Counted from the first letter of the stretch, positions 53,892-63,909 are shown. The stretch: 64,000 bases of DNA from Antarcticimicrobium luteum (GCF_004358185.1 NZ_SMUV01000052.1:1-64000), one strand, 5' to 3'. Made by a program: numbers and translations. Notes: generated from the sequence alone by a model not told the origin.

Positions 53892-55226
53892 AGCGCTGCG
53901 GACGCTCTGCACGATGCGGTCGAGCACCTTGTCGAGCAGAACCATATCCTCGGCCTCGCCCATCACCCGGATCACCGGTTCGGTGCCGGATTTGCGGATC
54001 AGCAGCCGGCCGCCCGCGCCCAGGGCCTTTTCGCCCGCGGCGATCGCCGCCTGCACCGCTTCGCTCTCCAGCGGCGCGCTCTGCGGGGCAAAGCGGATAT
54101 TGACCAGCTTCTGCGGCACCGGCTCGAAGACACGGGCCAGTTCGCTCGCGGTCTTGCCGGTCTCGACCATCGCGGCAAGGAACTGCAGCCCGCCGATCAG
54201 CCCGTCGCCGGTGGTGGCGTAATCGCTCAGCACCAGATGGCCCGACTGCTCGCCGCCCAGGTTGAAATCGCCCGCGCGCATGCGCTCGACCACATAGCGG
54301 TCGCCGACGCCGGTGCGCTCCAGCCCGATGCCGCGCGCCTCCAGGAATCGCTCCAGCCCCAGGTTGGACATCACCGTCGCCACCAGCGCGCCGCCGCGCA
54401 AACGCCCCGCCTCGGCCCAGCGGGAGGCGATCAGCGCCATGATCTGGTCGCCGTCGGCCACCTTGCCGGTCTCGTCCAGCACGATCACCCGGTCGGCATC
54501 CCCATCCAGGCAGATGCCGACATCGGCGCGGGTCTCGCGCACCCGCCGGGCCGCCGCCTCCGGGTGGGTCGAGCCGCAGTCGGCATTGATGTTGAACCCG
54601 TCGGGCTCCACCCCCATCGGGATCACCTCGGCGCCCAGTTCCCACAGCACGGCGGGCGCGGTGCGATAGGCCGCGCCATTGGCGCAATCGACCACGATGC
54701 GCAGCCCGTCGAGCCGCTGGCCGGCCGGAAAGGTCGTCTTGGCATATTCGATATAGCGCCCGCGCGCGTCGTCGAACCGCTTGGCCCGCCCGATCGAATC
54801 GGGCCGCGCTGGGGCGACGCCGGCGTTGAACAGGCGGGTGATCTCGGCTTCGGCGGCATCCGACAGCTTGAACCCGTCGGGGCCGAAGAACTTGATCCCG
54901 TTGTCATGGGCCGGGTTGTGGCTGGCCGAGATCATCACCCCCACATCGGCGCGCAGCGAATGGGTCAGATAGCCCACCGCCGGGGTCGGCACCGGCCCCA
55001 GAAGAAAGACGTTCATCCCCGTCGAGGTGAAGCCCGCGGTCAGCGCGGTTTCCAGCATGTAGCCCGACAGCCGCGTGTCCTTGCCGATCACCACCCGGTG
55101 TTCCTGCTTGTCGGTGCGGAAATAGCGCCCCGCCGCCGCCGCCAGCCGCAGCGCCGCATCCGCGGTCATCGGCCAGGTATTTGCCTGCCCGCGCACCCCG
55201 TCGGTGCCGAAAAGTCGCTCTGCCAT
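53886..55226 (-). CDS. glmM: Phosphoglucosamine mutase
   Basis: Interconverts glucosamine-6-phosphate and glucosamine-1-phosphate on the way to UDP-GlcNAc. The 446-residue length is normal for Glm[10 protein letters not shown] is at the N-terminus, the phosphoserine loop SASHNP carries Ser102, and DGDADR, the metal-binding loop, and RKSGTEP, the phosphate-binding end, are present. The ATG at 55226 gives the standard start. GlmM is normally an essential chromosomal gene next to ftsH or folP; finding it here suggests a second copy for capsule amino sugars or relocation to this replicon. Some GlmM proteins also accept mannose phosphates. Confidence 0.95.
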   Translation of the reverse strand: MAERLFGTDGVRGQANTWPMTADAALRLAAAAGRYFRTDKQEHRVVIGKDTRLSGYMLETALTAGFTSTGMNVFLLGPVPTPAVGYLTHSLRADVGVMISASHNPAHDNGIKFFGPDGFKLSDAAEAEITRLFNAGVAPARPDSIGRAKRFDDARGRYIEYAKTTFPAGQRLDGLRIVVDCANGAAYRTAPAVLWELGAEVIPMGVEPDGFNINADCGSTHPEAAARRVRETRADVGICLDGDADRVIVLDETGKVADGDQIMALIASRWAEAGRLRGGALVATVMSNLGLERFLEARGIGLERTGVGDRYVVERMRAGDFNLGGEQSGHLVLSDYATTGDGLIGGLQFLAAMVETGKTASELARVFEPVPQKLVNIRFAPQSAPLESEAVQAAIAAGEKALGAGGRLLIRKSGTEPVIRVMGEAEDMVLLDKVLDRIVQSVRSAA

Positions 55227-55394
55227 ATGTTCCTTGCCTTTCGCCGGTCCGGCCCGCGGCCACTGTCTCCGGCGCCTCCGGTCTATACGTCTTGGACCCG
55301 GACGCCAAGTTGCAGAACATGCGGCCCCCAAAAGGAACGGGCGGGAGGCTGTGGCCCCCCGCCCGTGTCAGGCATTGCGCGTTCAGGCCGCGCC

Positions 55395-58151
55395 TCAGAC
55401 GAAGAGGTCGCCGTCCGAGAAGCTCAGGCTCTCGATGTTGAACAGCGTGTCGACATCGCCGTTGGCCAGATCGGTGACGATCCAGGAGCCGCCGCCGTTG
55501 TTGACCACGTCGAAATCGGCCTGGGCGCCGCCGAATTCGGCCACGTCGTTGCCGCCGCTGCCGTCCATCGTGTCGCTGCCGGCCCCGAAGAGGAAGGTAT
55601 CCCCGCCCAGACCGCCGAACAGCGTGTCGTCGCCGAAGCCGCCGTCGAGCGTGTCGTTGCCCTTGTTGCCGATCAGCGTGTCGTCGCCGAAGCCGCCGAG
55701 CAGCGTATCGCCACCCTGCTGGCCGGTCAGCGTGTCGCTGCCGGCGCGGCCGGCCAGGACGTTGTCGCCGTCATCGCCAATCAGGATGTCGTCCTCGCCC
55801 GTACCGATCAGGTTCTCGATCCCGGTCAGGGTATCGCCATTCGCGCGGCCGCCGCTGCCGGTGCCGTCCTCCAGGCTCACGGTGACGCCCTTGGGCGAGT
55901 CGGAGTAATCGGCGGTGTCGATCCCGTCGCCCCCGATCAGCGTGTCGGCGCCGATATTGCCGGACAGCCGGTCGTTGCCGGCGCCGCCGTTCAGCGTGTC
56001 CTTGCCGCGGTTGCCATAGAGCGTGTCGTCGCCGTCCAGCCCGAGGATGGCATCGGCGATGGCAAACCCGCTGATGGTGTTGGCGCCGGCGTCGCCGACG
56101 AGATAATCGGCACCGGCGGTGCCGGTGATCCCGGGCGTCGAGAAGCGGTTGATCAGCAGGAAGTCCTCCAGCCCCAGCGTCTCGGTCACACCGGAGAGCA
56201 GCGCCACCTCATAACCGCCCAGGCTGACATGCAGCCCGTCCGCCCCGACACTCTGCGAGACCAGCTCATAGAAGTTGGTGTCGGTCACGCCCAGGTCGAT
56301 CAGGCCAAGCTCGTCCTCGCCGGCCTGGAAATCGGTGACCGTGCTGCTGGCGATCCCGGTGTAGTTGTTGGTCACGCCATAGGACAGAACGAAGAGGTCA
56401 TTGCCGGCGCCGCCGGTCATGGTGTTGTCGCCCTGACCCACGAGGTAATCGTCACCGGCCGCGCCGGTGAGGGTCTCGCCCGCGCCGCTGATCGCGATTT
56501 CCTCATAGCTCATGACCAGCTCGGTGTTGTAGAGCGTGGCCGGCTTGATGTCGCCCTTCACGTAGAAGGCCACATCGAAGTTTTCCGTCATGTTCAGCCC
56601 GTTGACCGAAACCGTGTCGGACGCGTTCTGCCAGCCGGCGCTGATCGACAGCGGCGAGACCGCGGTGCCCCAGTCGAGCAGGTTGATGACGGTCTCGGTG
56701 TCCTCGCCGACCTCGTATTTCACCTGGTCCTTGGTCGGGTTCGCGGTGACGCGCGGATCGATCGGCATCACCACGCCGGGCAGGTCCTGGCCGTATTTGT
56801 CGGTCTGCAGGCGCCAGCGCGGCCCGGTGACATATTCACCGTCCCCGTCCAGTTCGGCGGTGAAGGGCTCCCGGTCCATGGTGGTGTACCAGGCGTTGGT
56901 AAGACCGGTGTCCAGATCGGCCGAGGTCGCGCCGATCTGGGCCAGCAGCGAGTCCTCCACCAGCCCCGGCAGCGAGGCGTCCTTCAGCACGGTGCCGGCC
57001 GGGTAGAAGGTGCCGTCGCCGGCATAGAAGCCTTCGGTCGAGAGCCAGTTGCCGTCCGCGTCCACCTCATAGGAGGGAAGCTGGCCGATCGCCGCCTCGT
57101 TCTCGAAATCCTCGGGGCGGATCTGGTCGTTGGGGTTGTTGGTGATGGTGTGGCGGGTGACCAGCTCGGCCGCGGTGATGCGATAGAGCGGGATCAGACC
57201 GTCCGACCCGTCCGGCGCCGACCATTCATCGGGCAGCGGCATCTCCACTTCCATGCGGACATCGTTGGGCCGCTTGACCATGTTGCCCCAGCGATAGAGC
57301 AGCTTGCCGTCGTCCTTCAGCGTCACCGAATAATCGTCGCCATAGGCGATGTTGTTCTGGATGGTGCTTTCGTTCGGCGTGAGGATGTCGCGGATGCCCG
57401 CATCGGCGCCATAGCCGTTGAGGCCGCCGTCGATCAGGTCCCATTCGCCGTCGCCGTCCAGGTCGACCGCGCCAACCTCGATCGCGGTGCCGGGGGCGGT
57501 CACCGTGAGCGTGTCGAAGCTGTCCGCCACGCCGTCGCGGTTGAAGTCGATATCGTCATGGGCCACGGTGCCGCTGCCGACGGTGTCGATCGCGCGCTGC
57601 AGCGCCTCGGAGAGCTCCTTCACGTAGTAATCATGCATGAGGCCGGGATTGCCCGCCTCGTCCAGATCGATCATGCGCAGATCGTCGTCCAGAGTATAGA
57701 CCGCATCCGGATCGTCGGGATAGTACTGGTCCGACAGCACCTGCTGCATGACCGAGTAGTGCTCGGTCGAGGCCTTGACCGAATTGCCGCCCAGACCGGC
57801 CAGCCAGGTGCCCAGCAATGCCGGCGTCTGGAAGGTGTCGGTAGGCGCGTCGGAGATGACCAGGCCCAGATGCTCGCCGCCCTCGCCGCTCAGGTTGCCG
57901 ACCCAGCCCTCGGTATAGAGGCCATCGCGCACCTTTTCCTCGGCGCCGCTGAAATCGGTCACGTAAAAGCCGAATTCGGTGTCGATCGGGTTCAGCGTCA
58001 CCCCTTCCTTGGTGACCTGCGAGGTGCTGTAATCAATGATCGACGGGGTGTCCGCGATGGTGGTGCCATCGAACCCGCCGGAAATGTCATCAATGCTGAA
58101 AACGTGGGTTACTGAGTAATCAGGCGACGTATTGAGAACTTCATCAGCCAT
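55395..58151 (-). CDS. RTX-type calcium-binding secreted protein
   Basis: A 918-residue acidic protein with no N-terminal signal peptide, as expected for type I secretion. Residues 1-500 are a unique region I do not recognise. It contains EF-hand-like loops DFNRDGVADSFD (about 205-216) and DLDGDGEWDLID. From about residue 545 there are RTX nonapeptides (GGxGxDxxx), in two blocks separated by a spacer near 600-680. The second block, about 690-870, is dense. The short C-terminal end SFSDGDLFV resembles type I secretion signals. A strong AGAGGAGGAA precedes the ATG at 58151. No cognate transporter is in the window. It may be a matrix or surface protein bound to the polysaccharide; that is inference. 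Confidence 0.88.
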   Translation of the reverse strand: MADEVLNTSPDYSVTHVFSIDDISGGFDGTTIADTPSIIDYSTSQVTKEGVTLNPIDTEFGFYVTDFSGAEEKVRDGLYTEGWVGNLSGEGGEHLGLVISDAPTDTFQTPALLGTWLAGLGGNSVKASTEHYSVMQQVLSDQYYPDDPDAVYTLDDDLRMIDLDEAGNPGLMHDYYVKELSEALQRAIDTVGSGTVAHDDIDFNRDGVADSFDTLTVTAPGTAIEVGAVDLDGDGEWDLIDGGLNGYGADAGIRDILTPNESTIQNNIAYGDDYSVTLKDDGKLLYRWGNMVKRPNDVRMEVEMPLPDEWSAPDGSDGLIPLYRITAAELVTRHTITNNPNDQIRPEDFENEAAIGQLPSYEVDADGNWLSTEGFYAGDGTFYPAGTVLKDASLPGLVEDSLLAQIGATSADLDTGLTNAWYTTMDREPFTAELDGDGEYVTGPRWRLQTDKYGQDLPGVVMPIDPRVTANPTKDQVKYEVGEDTETVINLLDWGTAVSPLSISAGWQNASDTVSVNGLNMTENFDVAFYVKGDIKPATLYNTELVMSYEEIAISGAGETLTGAAGDDYLVGQGDNTMTGGAGNDLFVLSYGVTNNYTGIASSTVTDFQAGEDELGLIDLGVTDTNFYELVSQSVGADGLHVSLGGYEVALLSGVTETLGLEDFLLINRFSTPGITGTAGADYLVGDAGANTISGFAIADAILGLDGDDTLYGNRGKDTLNGGAGNDRLSGNIGADTLIGGDGIDTADYSDSPKGVTVSLEDGTGSGGRANGDTLTGIENLIGTGEDDILIGDDGDNVLAGRAGSDTLTGQQGGDTLLGGFGDDTLIGNKGNDTLDGGFGDDTLFGGLGGDTFLFGAGSDTMDGSGGNDVAEFGGAQADFDVVNNGGGSWIVTDLANGDVDTLFNIESLSFSDGDLFV

Positions 58152-58500
58152 AAAAACTTTCCTCCTCTGGCGCGCACCGCGGCCTGAAACCCGGGCGTCG
58201 GCCTATGTTGCGGCAATCCTGCATCCTTTGCCCCCTCCCCCCACGCACGGGGTCTCATCGCCAATTCGGCCGGGGGTAGAAACATCTACACAATTGCATA
58301 TGAATACCATCGAAGGTTGAGGTAAAATGATTCAAATCAAAAAACCTTCCTTCGGCGGAAGTTTGCTCAACGCCGCGGGAATACGTCCCGCCGGACGCCG
58401 AATTCCAGACCCCGGAATGCCGGGATTTCTGTCCGGATGAGGGGCCTCGGGCGGCCCCCGGGGCGCAGCGCCCGGCGGGGCGGCAACACCGCGACACCGC
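58152..58500. promoter_or_regulatory. Upstream region of the RTX gene
   Basis: With the flanking terminator, this is the largest gap near the Yjb genes. A/T-rich DNA at 58280-58345 is the likely promoter region for the RTX gene on the minus strand. A small hairpin (58346-58350 with 58357-58361) followed on the minus strand by six T (complement of 58339-58344) could be a second weak terminator for transcripts from the Yjb operon. The rest is GC-rich with no gene seen. Confidence 0.4.
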
Positions 58501-58528
58501 AAAAGGCAGGCCGGATGCGGCCTGCCTT
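58501..58528 (-). terminator. Intrinsic terminator of the yjb operon
   Basis: A perfect 11-bp stem (58503-58513 with 58518-58528) and a 4-base loop are followed on the minus strand by TTTT. It lies 39 bases downstream of the yjbE-like stop codon and is the best-formed terminator in the window. Confidence 0.8.
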
Positions 58529-58567
58529 CATGTCTTTCACATCGACCCCCGGAGGGGCCGCACCGGA

Positions 58568-58807
58568 TCAGTTGCCGGTGGTCGTGGTGGTGGTGGTGGT
58601 GCCGCTCTCGTCGTTGTTCGAGAGGATCAGGCCCAGACCCAGAACGCCAAGACCGATCCCGGCCAGCGTGGTGGTGGTCAGGGTGGTGCCGTTGACAACA
58701 ACGGTCTGCTGAGCAGGCGGCGTGGTTGCCGGCGGCGTGGTCTGAGCAACGGCGGCGGTCGACAGGCCAAAAGTGGCGGCGACCAGGACGGCAATCATCT
58801 TCTTCAT
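58568..58807 (-). CDS. YjbE-like small exported protein
   Basis: A 79-residue protein: a signal peptide (residues 1-21, cleaved after VAQ), a Thr/Pro-rich stretch, a glycine-rich hydrophobic segment (about 48-64) and a polythreonine tail of eight. The size, exported nature, TGTTTTTT-type tail and position beside yjbF and yjbH homologues match YjbE of the enterobacterial yjbEFGH exopolysaccharide operon. Function in that operon is not established in detail. It ends just before a strong terminator. Confidence 0.65.
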   Translation of the reverse strand: MKKMIAVLVAATFGLSTAAVAQTTPPATTPPAQQTVVVNGTTLTTTTLAGIGLGVLGLGLILSNNDESGTTTTTTTTGN

Positions 58808-58931
58808 AATTCAAAACCCCTTTGGCTGATTTAAACCGAGTTGTAGCGCAGTTCCGGGATCGGATCAACGCGCGGCATCGTCCCCGGCCCTCCGCAGGCA
58901 CGATTTTCTTTCAACGGTAACAACCCTGTGC

Positions 58932-59645
58932 CTATTTTACCAGCCGGCGCAGGCTCAGGTATCCCAGATGCGGCCCCGCCCATTGCCGCGACTGCCAGAC
59001 GAGGCCGGCGCGCGGATCGGTCCAGTAATCGTTCACCACCCGGCCGCCGCCGCCCGTGCAGCGCTGCTGCAGGTGGCGGGTGGCGTGGCGGCGTTCGACG
59101 ATCTCGATGGTCTCGGGGCCCAGATCGACCAGATCGCAGCTCAGCGCCAGGGCGGTCTCGCGGTAGTCGAGGTTGCGAATCATCTGCCGGTGCGCGCCGC
59201 CGCCGTCCGGGCCGGGGCGGGCATCGGAGACCCGCACCGCGCTGGACAGAAGATCGCCGCCCAGCCCCCGCGTGGCGATCAGCACGCCGCCGCGCAGGCT
59301 GATGGTGACGTTGCTGTCCTCGGTGCTCCACTGTTCGATCCGGCCGGGGCTGCTGTCGGTCCGCTCCAGCGTGCGGAACAGAAAGGCCCAGTCGCCGCGC
59401 CGCTCCACCGTCACCTCCAGCACCGGCACCTGAACCTGCTCCAGCGCCGCGCGGGTGAGCGGCGGGCGCGCCGGGGCCTCGGTGCGGCGCACCTTGCCGG
59501 CGATCGCCCCGGCCGAGGTGCGCGCCGCGTTGAGCAGCTGCAGCTGCGTCGGCGGCGCGTCGGTGCCGCGGCTACAGCCCGAAACCGCCAGCAGCGCCGC
59601 CGCGGCCAGCGCCGCGGACCGCAGCGAAAGACCTCTCAGGTTCAT
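58932..59645 (-). CDS. yjbF: YjbF/GfcB-like lipoprotein
   Basis: A 237-residue lipoprotein. The start at 59645 gives a signal peptide ending in the lipobox AVSGC (Cys24), and overlaps the yjbH-like stop as ATGA. The mature part has the YjbF family pattern of GVLIATRGLGGDLLSS, the paired strands before it and the CTGGGGRVVNDYW block near the end. YjbF/GfcB proteins accompany YjbH/GfcD in group 4 capsule-type secretion. No YjbG/GfcC homologue was found between it and its neighbours. Confidence 0.82.
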   Translation of the reverse strand: MNLRGLSLRSAALAAAALLAVSGCSRGTDAPPTQLQLLNAARTSAGAIAGKVRRTEAPARPPLTRAALEQVQVPVLEVTVERRGDWAFLFRTLERTDSSPGRIEQWSTEDSNVTISLRGGVLIATRGLGGDLLSSAVRVSDARPGPDGGGAHRQMIRNLDYRETALALSCDLVDLGPETIEIVERRHATRHLQQRCTGGGGRVVNDYWTDPRAGLVWQSRQWAGPHLGYLSLRRLVK

Positions 59646-61906
59646 TCCCAGACCCTCGCCCATCCTGCCTCCAGCCCGGCGCGATGCGCCGTGCGCACCT
59701 GATCGTACAGCCGGCCCGGCACATAGACCCGCTGGGCACCGTCGCGCTGCACCGGCCGGATCGTCAGCCCCAGCCCGGCGCGGCTGGGCTTGCCCAGCAG
59801 CGAGCTCAGCGGGATGCGGAACCGGATGCCCTTGTCAAAGGAGCCTTCGCCGAACCGTGCCGCCGAGACATTGGTCTGGCTGAAGAAACCGCCCAGGCTC
59901 CAACCGTTGGGAAAGGTGCGGTCGACCGAGAAGGTGGCGCCGATATCCCCGGCCAGGTAGCGCCCGACATCGACCTGCGCCTCATAGCCGCCGCCCAGGT
60001 TCAGATAGGCCGAGGCATGACCGGTGAGCACGTCGTAATTCTGAAAGCCGAAACGCTGGTCGTAATCGCGCTGGACCACGTAGTTGCCCTCCAGCCCCAG
60101 CCCCAGCCGGCTGCCCACCGGTTTCCACAGGATCTCGCCCGACAGCCCGCCGAACATCGACTCGAAATAGCCCGCGGTGAGCCGCGCATAGAGGTTGCGG
60201 CCCGGCCGCCATTGCCGCGCCACATAGAGGTTTTCCAGCGTGGTGGCCTCCTGCGCGTAGATCGTGGTGTCGGTGCGCACATGCGGCAGCACCGAGTTCG
60301 ACAGCCGCCCGTCCTTGATGTTGCCCCAGACCCGCTGGCGCAGCTTGCCCGAGATCCGCCAGCCCGGCGCCGGGCGCCAGGTGGCGCGCAGGTCCACCCC
60401 GACGTCCAGCCGGAACGGCAGCGAGGGGTCGAAATAGGAGGGCGAGGTGTAATGCGACAGCGACCAGTTGAAATCGGGATACAGCCCGGCCCCCGGCAGC
60501 GCCTCCGGCCCCGGCCTGCCCGCCGCATCGGCAAAGCCGGTCACCGTCAGCAGGGCGGCGCTGCTGCGGGGATCGAATTCCAGCGCCTCAAGGTCCGAGC
60601 GCCGCAGGATCACCGCCGAGAGCGCCATGCCGTCGGCCACCGGCACCAGCCGGAAGGTCTCGACCGAGGCCGGCATGGTCGCCGCCAGCGCGCGGGCAGC
60701 GCGGCCCAGGGCGGCGGCATGGGCGGTATAGCGCGGGTTGCGATAGCGCAGCTCGGCCGTCTCGGCGCCGACCTCCAGCGATTCGAGCACCAGCCCGTCC
60801 CGCTTGAGCAGCTCGGTCAGCCGGTCGCGCAGGCCCGGCACCGTCCCGCGGCTCTCCGCCCAGGTGGTGTCCCAGCTTTCCGGCGGTCCGGCCCATTGCG
60901 CGCGCGGCTGCACCGGATAGGGCGCGGGCACCACCAGCCGGCGGGTCGGGTAGCGCGGGTTGAGCTGGATCTGCGCCGCCACCCCGATCTCGGAGCCGTA
61001 AAGGTAATAGGCGCCCAGCCGGGTGTGCCGCTTCCACTGGTATTCGACCCCAAAACTGAACGGCGAGCGCCGGTTGAACAGCGAGGCGGTCTGCGTCTCG
61101 GTGACGTAATCGTCCGAGGAATATTCCAGCTTCAGCCCCAGCTTGTCGTTGGGGCGCCACTCGATCCCGCCGAACAGCGCGTAGGGTCCGCGGAACCACT
61201 GGTCATAGGCCGGCTCGCCGCCGCGGCTGGTGGCACCGGAAAAGCGCGGGCGCGTGCCCAGCGCCCCGATGCTGTTGTAAGAGCCCAGCCGCCCCCAGCC
61301 GATGCCCCCCGTCACCATCAGCCGGCCGCCGTCGCGCGCCGGCCCGCCCCAGGACGGGGTGCGAAAGCGCTTGCTGGCGACGATGTATTCCGCGCCGAAC
61401 AGGCCGGTGCCGCTGAAATCCTGCAGCCCCAGGGCCACCTGCGGCAGATAGCGCCGCTCGCGCCAGAGCCGGAACCGGACGTCGAAGTTGCGGTCGTAAT
61501 AGGTCTTGAAGCCGAACAGGTTCAGATCCCGCATGCCGTGATAGCGAAAACTCGCCGACATCCAGGGCGTGACCTGGGCGGTCAGGGTCATCCGGGTCTG
61601 GCCGGCGAAACTCGAGACGGTGGTGGCGAACTGCCCGTCCGGCATCATCTCGGCCGAGGGCATGTCGATGCCGCCGGGCGAGCCGTAGAAGTTCAGGCTG
61701 GCCGCCGGCAGCGGGGTGAAGCTGGGCTCGGCCGATCCGGCCTCGGGCGGCAGCGCGCCGTCCTGGACCGGGCTCTGGTCCTCCACCGGGTCCGCAACCT
61801 GAGCGGTGGCGGCGCCGGCCAGCAGAACGGCCAGCAGCACGGGCGCCGCCGCCGCCCGCATCAGGGCGGCCCCGTATCGGCGAAAAGGGCGAATCGGCAG
61901 GGGCAT
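59642..61906 (-). CDS. yjbH: YjbH/GfcD-like outer-membrane beta-barrel protein
   Basis: A 754-residue exported protein. The signal peptide ends near ATAQ (about residue 36) and the mature protein is rich in amphipathic beta strands with aromatic girdles, as in the YjbH family of outer-membrane barrels. Recognisable blocks include NFYGSPGGIDMPSAEMMPDG at the start of the mature part and TSPSYFDPSLPFR later on. It probably helps polysaccharide cross or attach to the outer membrane. The ATG at 61906 is preferred because the longer frame overlaps the upstream dehydratase gene with no homology. Confidence 0.87.
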   Translation of the reverse strand: MPLPIRPFRRYGAALMRAAAAPVLLAVLLAGAATAQVADPVEDQSPVQDGALPPEAGSAEPSFTPLPAASLNFYGSPGGIDMPSAEMMPDGQFATTVSSFAGQTRMTLTAQVTPWMSASFRYHGMRDLNLFGFKTYYDRNFDVRFRLWRERRYLPQVALGLQDFSGTGLFGAEYIVASKRFRTPSWGGPARDGGRLMVTGGIGWGRLGSYNSIGALGTRPRFSGATSRGGEPAYDQWFRGPYALFGGIEWRPNDKLGLKLEYSSDDYVTETQTASLFNRRSPFSFGVEYQWKRHTRLGAYYLYGSEIGVAAQIQLNPRYPTRRLVVPAPYPVQPRAQWAGPPESWDTTWAESRGTVPGLRDRLTELLKRDGLVLESLEVGAETAELRYRNPRYTAHAAALGRAARALAATMPASVETFRLVPVADGMALSAVILRRSDLEALEFDPRSSAALLTVTGFADAAGRPGPEALPGAGLYPDFNWSLSHYTSPSYFDPSLPFRLDVGVDLRATWRPAPGWRISGKLRQRVWGNIKDGRLSNSVLPHVRTDTTIYAQEATTLENLYVARQWRPGRNLYARLTAGYFESMFGGLSGEILWKPVGSRLGLGLEGNYVVQRDYDQRFGFQNYDVLTGHASAYLNLGGGYEAQVDVGRYLAGDIGATFSVDRTFPNGWSLGGFFSQTNVSAARFGEGSFDKGIRFRIPLSSLLGKPSRAGLGLTIRPVQRDGAQRVYVPGRLYDQVRTAHRAGLEAGWARVWE

Positions 61907-62034
61907 GGTGTCGGCCTGTTGCAGCGGTCCCGACGGGTTAGACCACAAAGCCGCGAAGCGGATCAACGCCAACCGTCCGCAGCCGGCCCCGGTTGCCCCC
62001 GGGCGCGGCTTTGGGGTGACATCTGCGCCCGGAC

Positions 62035-63909
62035 TCACAGCCGCCGGCGCCCGGCCTCGCTGTCGGCATAGCCCTCGACCCAGCGGGCGATCACCGCCCG
62101 CGCCGCCGCCTCGTCGCCGGCGGCCAGCGCCTGGCGCAGCCCGCGCAGCACCCCCGCCACCTCGATCTCCGAGAGGTGGTCCTCGCGGGCGCAGAAGATC
62201 TTCGGATAGCGGGTGCCGATCAGATCGCCGTTCAGCGTCAGCTCCTCCTCCAGCTTCTCGCCGGGGCGCAGCCCGATGATCTCGATCTCAATATCGCCGT
62301 CGGCATTGGCCTCGTCGCGCACGCTGTAGCCGGCGCTCTCGATCACCTGGCGCGCCAGCTGCAGAATCGGCACCGGCTTGCCCATGTCGAGCACGAAGAC
62401 CTCGCCGCCCTGCGCCCCGGCGCCGGCCTTGAGCACCAGCTGCACCGCCTCGCGGATGGTCATGAAAAAGCGTTTGACGGCCGGATCGGTCACCGTCACC
62501 GGGCCGCCGCGGCTGACCTGTTCCTGAAACAGCGGCACCACAGAACCGCTTGATCCCAGCACATTGCCAAAGCGCACCATGGCGAAAACGGTCCGGTCAT
62601 AGCGGGAGGCCAGATCCTGCACCACCAGCTCGGCCAGCCGCTTGGAGGCGCCCATCACATTGGCCGGCCGCACCGCCTTGTCCGAGGAGATCAGGATGAA
62701 CCGCTCCACCCCCGCCCCCGCCGCCGCGCGGGCGAGCGTCCTTGTGCCGAAGACATTGTTGGCCAGGCCCGGCAGCGGGTTGGCCTCGACCAGCGGCACA
62801 TGCTTGTAGGCGGCCGCATGCAGCACCACCTGCACGCCGTGATCGCCCAGCACCTTGCGCACCTGGCGCGGATCGGTGACCGAGCCCAGCACCGGCACGA
62901 TCTCGATGCCCATCCCCTCGGTGAGCTGGGTCAGCTCCTGATGCACGGTATAAAGCGCCAGCTCCGACAGCTCGTAGAGCACCAGCCGCGACGGGTGGCA
63001 GCCCAGCAGCTGCCGGCACAGCTCCGAGCCGATCGAACCGCCGGCGCCGGACACCAGCACGCTGCGCCCCTCATAGCTCTGACAGGCCTCCTGCAGCCCG
63101 GTATCGGTGGATTTGCGCCCGAGGAAGTTCTGCGGCGCCACCGGGGTCAGCTTGTCGATCAGCGCCTCCTCGCCGATCAGCTGGGCAAACGAGGGCAGCA
63201 CCTGCACCTCCAGCCCCATCTTCTGCAGCCGCCGGGCGATCTGCGCCTGCTTCGGCTGGCTCAGCGAGGGCATCGCCAGCACCACCCGGTTGATCCGGCG
63301 CGCGCGCACCAGTTCGGCGATGCGCGCCGGCGGATGCACCGGCAGACCGGCCAGCAGCATGCCCTGCAGCGAGGTGTTGTCGTCGACGAAGGCGACCGGA
63401 TCGATGCTGTCATGGGCGCTCAGCGCCTGGGCCAGCTGGGTGCCGGTGGTCCCCGCCCCGTAGATCAGCACCCGGCGGCGCGGCTCGGCCCGGCGATAGA
63501 TCGCGGTCACCACCTGCAGCAGCACCATCCGGATCGCCACCGCGAAGATGAAATAGCACAGCCCGAAGATCACATGGGTGCCGGCCGGCAGCCCCAGCCC
63601 GGCGATCCAGGACAGCCCCGCCAGCGCCCCGGCGATCCCCGCCGCATAAAGCGCGGTCAGGCCGATGGCAAAGCGCTCATAGGCTTTCAGCTGGATATTG
63701 GGCAGGCCCAGCCATTTCGATAGCGCCGCCGCGATCAGCAGCAGATAGGGCAGCACCGGCAGGCTCGCCCGCAGCGTCTCCAGCGCCGAGGCGGGCAGCA
63801 CCTGCACCGCATAGGTCAGCAAAAGCGCGACCGGAATCAACGCAAGGTCGATGCCCAGGAACACATAAGCCCGCTGACTGCGCGACAAGGCGCTGAGCAG
63901 TTTCAGCAT
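62035..63909 (-). CDS. Membrane nucleotide-sugar 4,6-dehydratase (PglF/WbpM/CapD-like)
   Basis: A 624-residue protein. Four membrane segments (about residues 12-125) lead into a CoA-binding-like Rossmann domain (RVLIYGAGTTGTQLA). A second NAD-binding domain follows, with the loop SGAGGSIGSELCRQ, HAAAYKHVPLVE and ISSDKAVRPANVMGASKR. Such enzymes convert UDP-GlcNAc to a 4-keto-6-deoxy sugar, the entry to bacillosamine, FucNAc or QuiNAc. GGGGAG at 63919-63924 favours the ATG at 63909 over an upstream GTG at 63930. Together with GlmM it suggests an amino-deoxy sugar in the product. It is followed by the yjb genes on the same strand. Confidence 0.9.
   Translation of the reverse strand: MLKLLSALSRSQRAYVFLGIDLALIPVALLLTYAVQVLPASALETLRASLPVLPYLLLIAAALSKWLGLPNIQLKAYERFAIGLTALYAAGIAGALAGLSWIAGLGLPAGTHVIFGLCYFIFAVAIRMVLLQVVTAIYRRAEPRRRVLIYGAGTTGTQLAQALSAHDSIDPVAFVDDNTSLQGMLLAGLPVHPPARIAELVRARRINRVVLAMPSLSQPKQAQIARRLQKMGLEVQVLPSFAQLIGEEALIDKLTPVAPQNFLGRKSTDTGLQEACQSYEGRSVLVSGAGGSIGSELCRQLLGCHPSRLVLYELSELALYTVHQELTQLTEGMGIEIVPVLGSVTDPRQVRKVLGDHGVQVVLHAAAYKHVPLVEANPLPGLANNVFGTRTLARAAAGAGVERFILISSDKAVRPANVMGASKRLAELVVQDLASRYDRTVFAMVRFGNVLGSSGSVVPLFQEQVSRGGPVTVTDPAVKRFFMTIREAVQLVLKAGAGAQGGEVFVLDMGKPVPILQLARQVIESAGYSVRDEANADGDIEIEIIGLRPGEKLEEELTLNGDLIGTRYPKIFCAREDHLSEIEVAGVLRGLRQALAAGDEAAARAVIARWVEGYADSEAGRRRL

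Noticed and set aside
53592-58115. A 1507-codon open frame on the plus strand
   Set aside because: It is antisense to glmM and the RTX gene, has arginine/histidine-rich or valine/alanine-rich low-complexity sequence without domain motifs, and arises from high GC and the repeat structure of the RTX gene.
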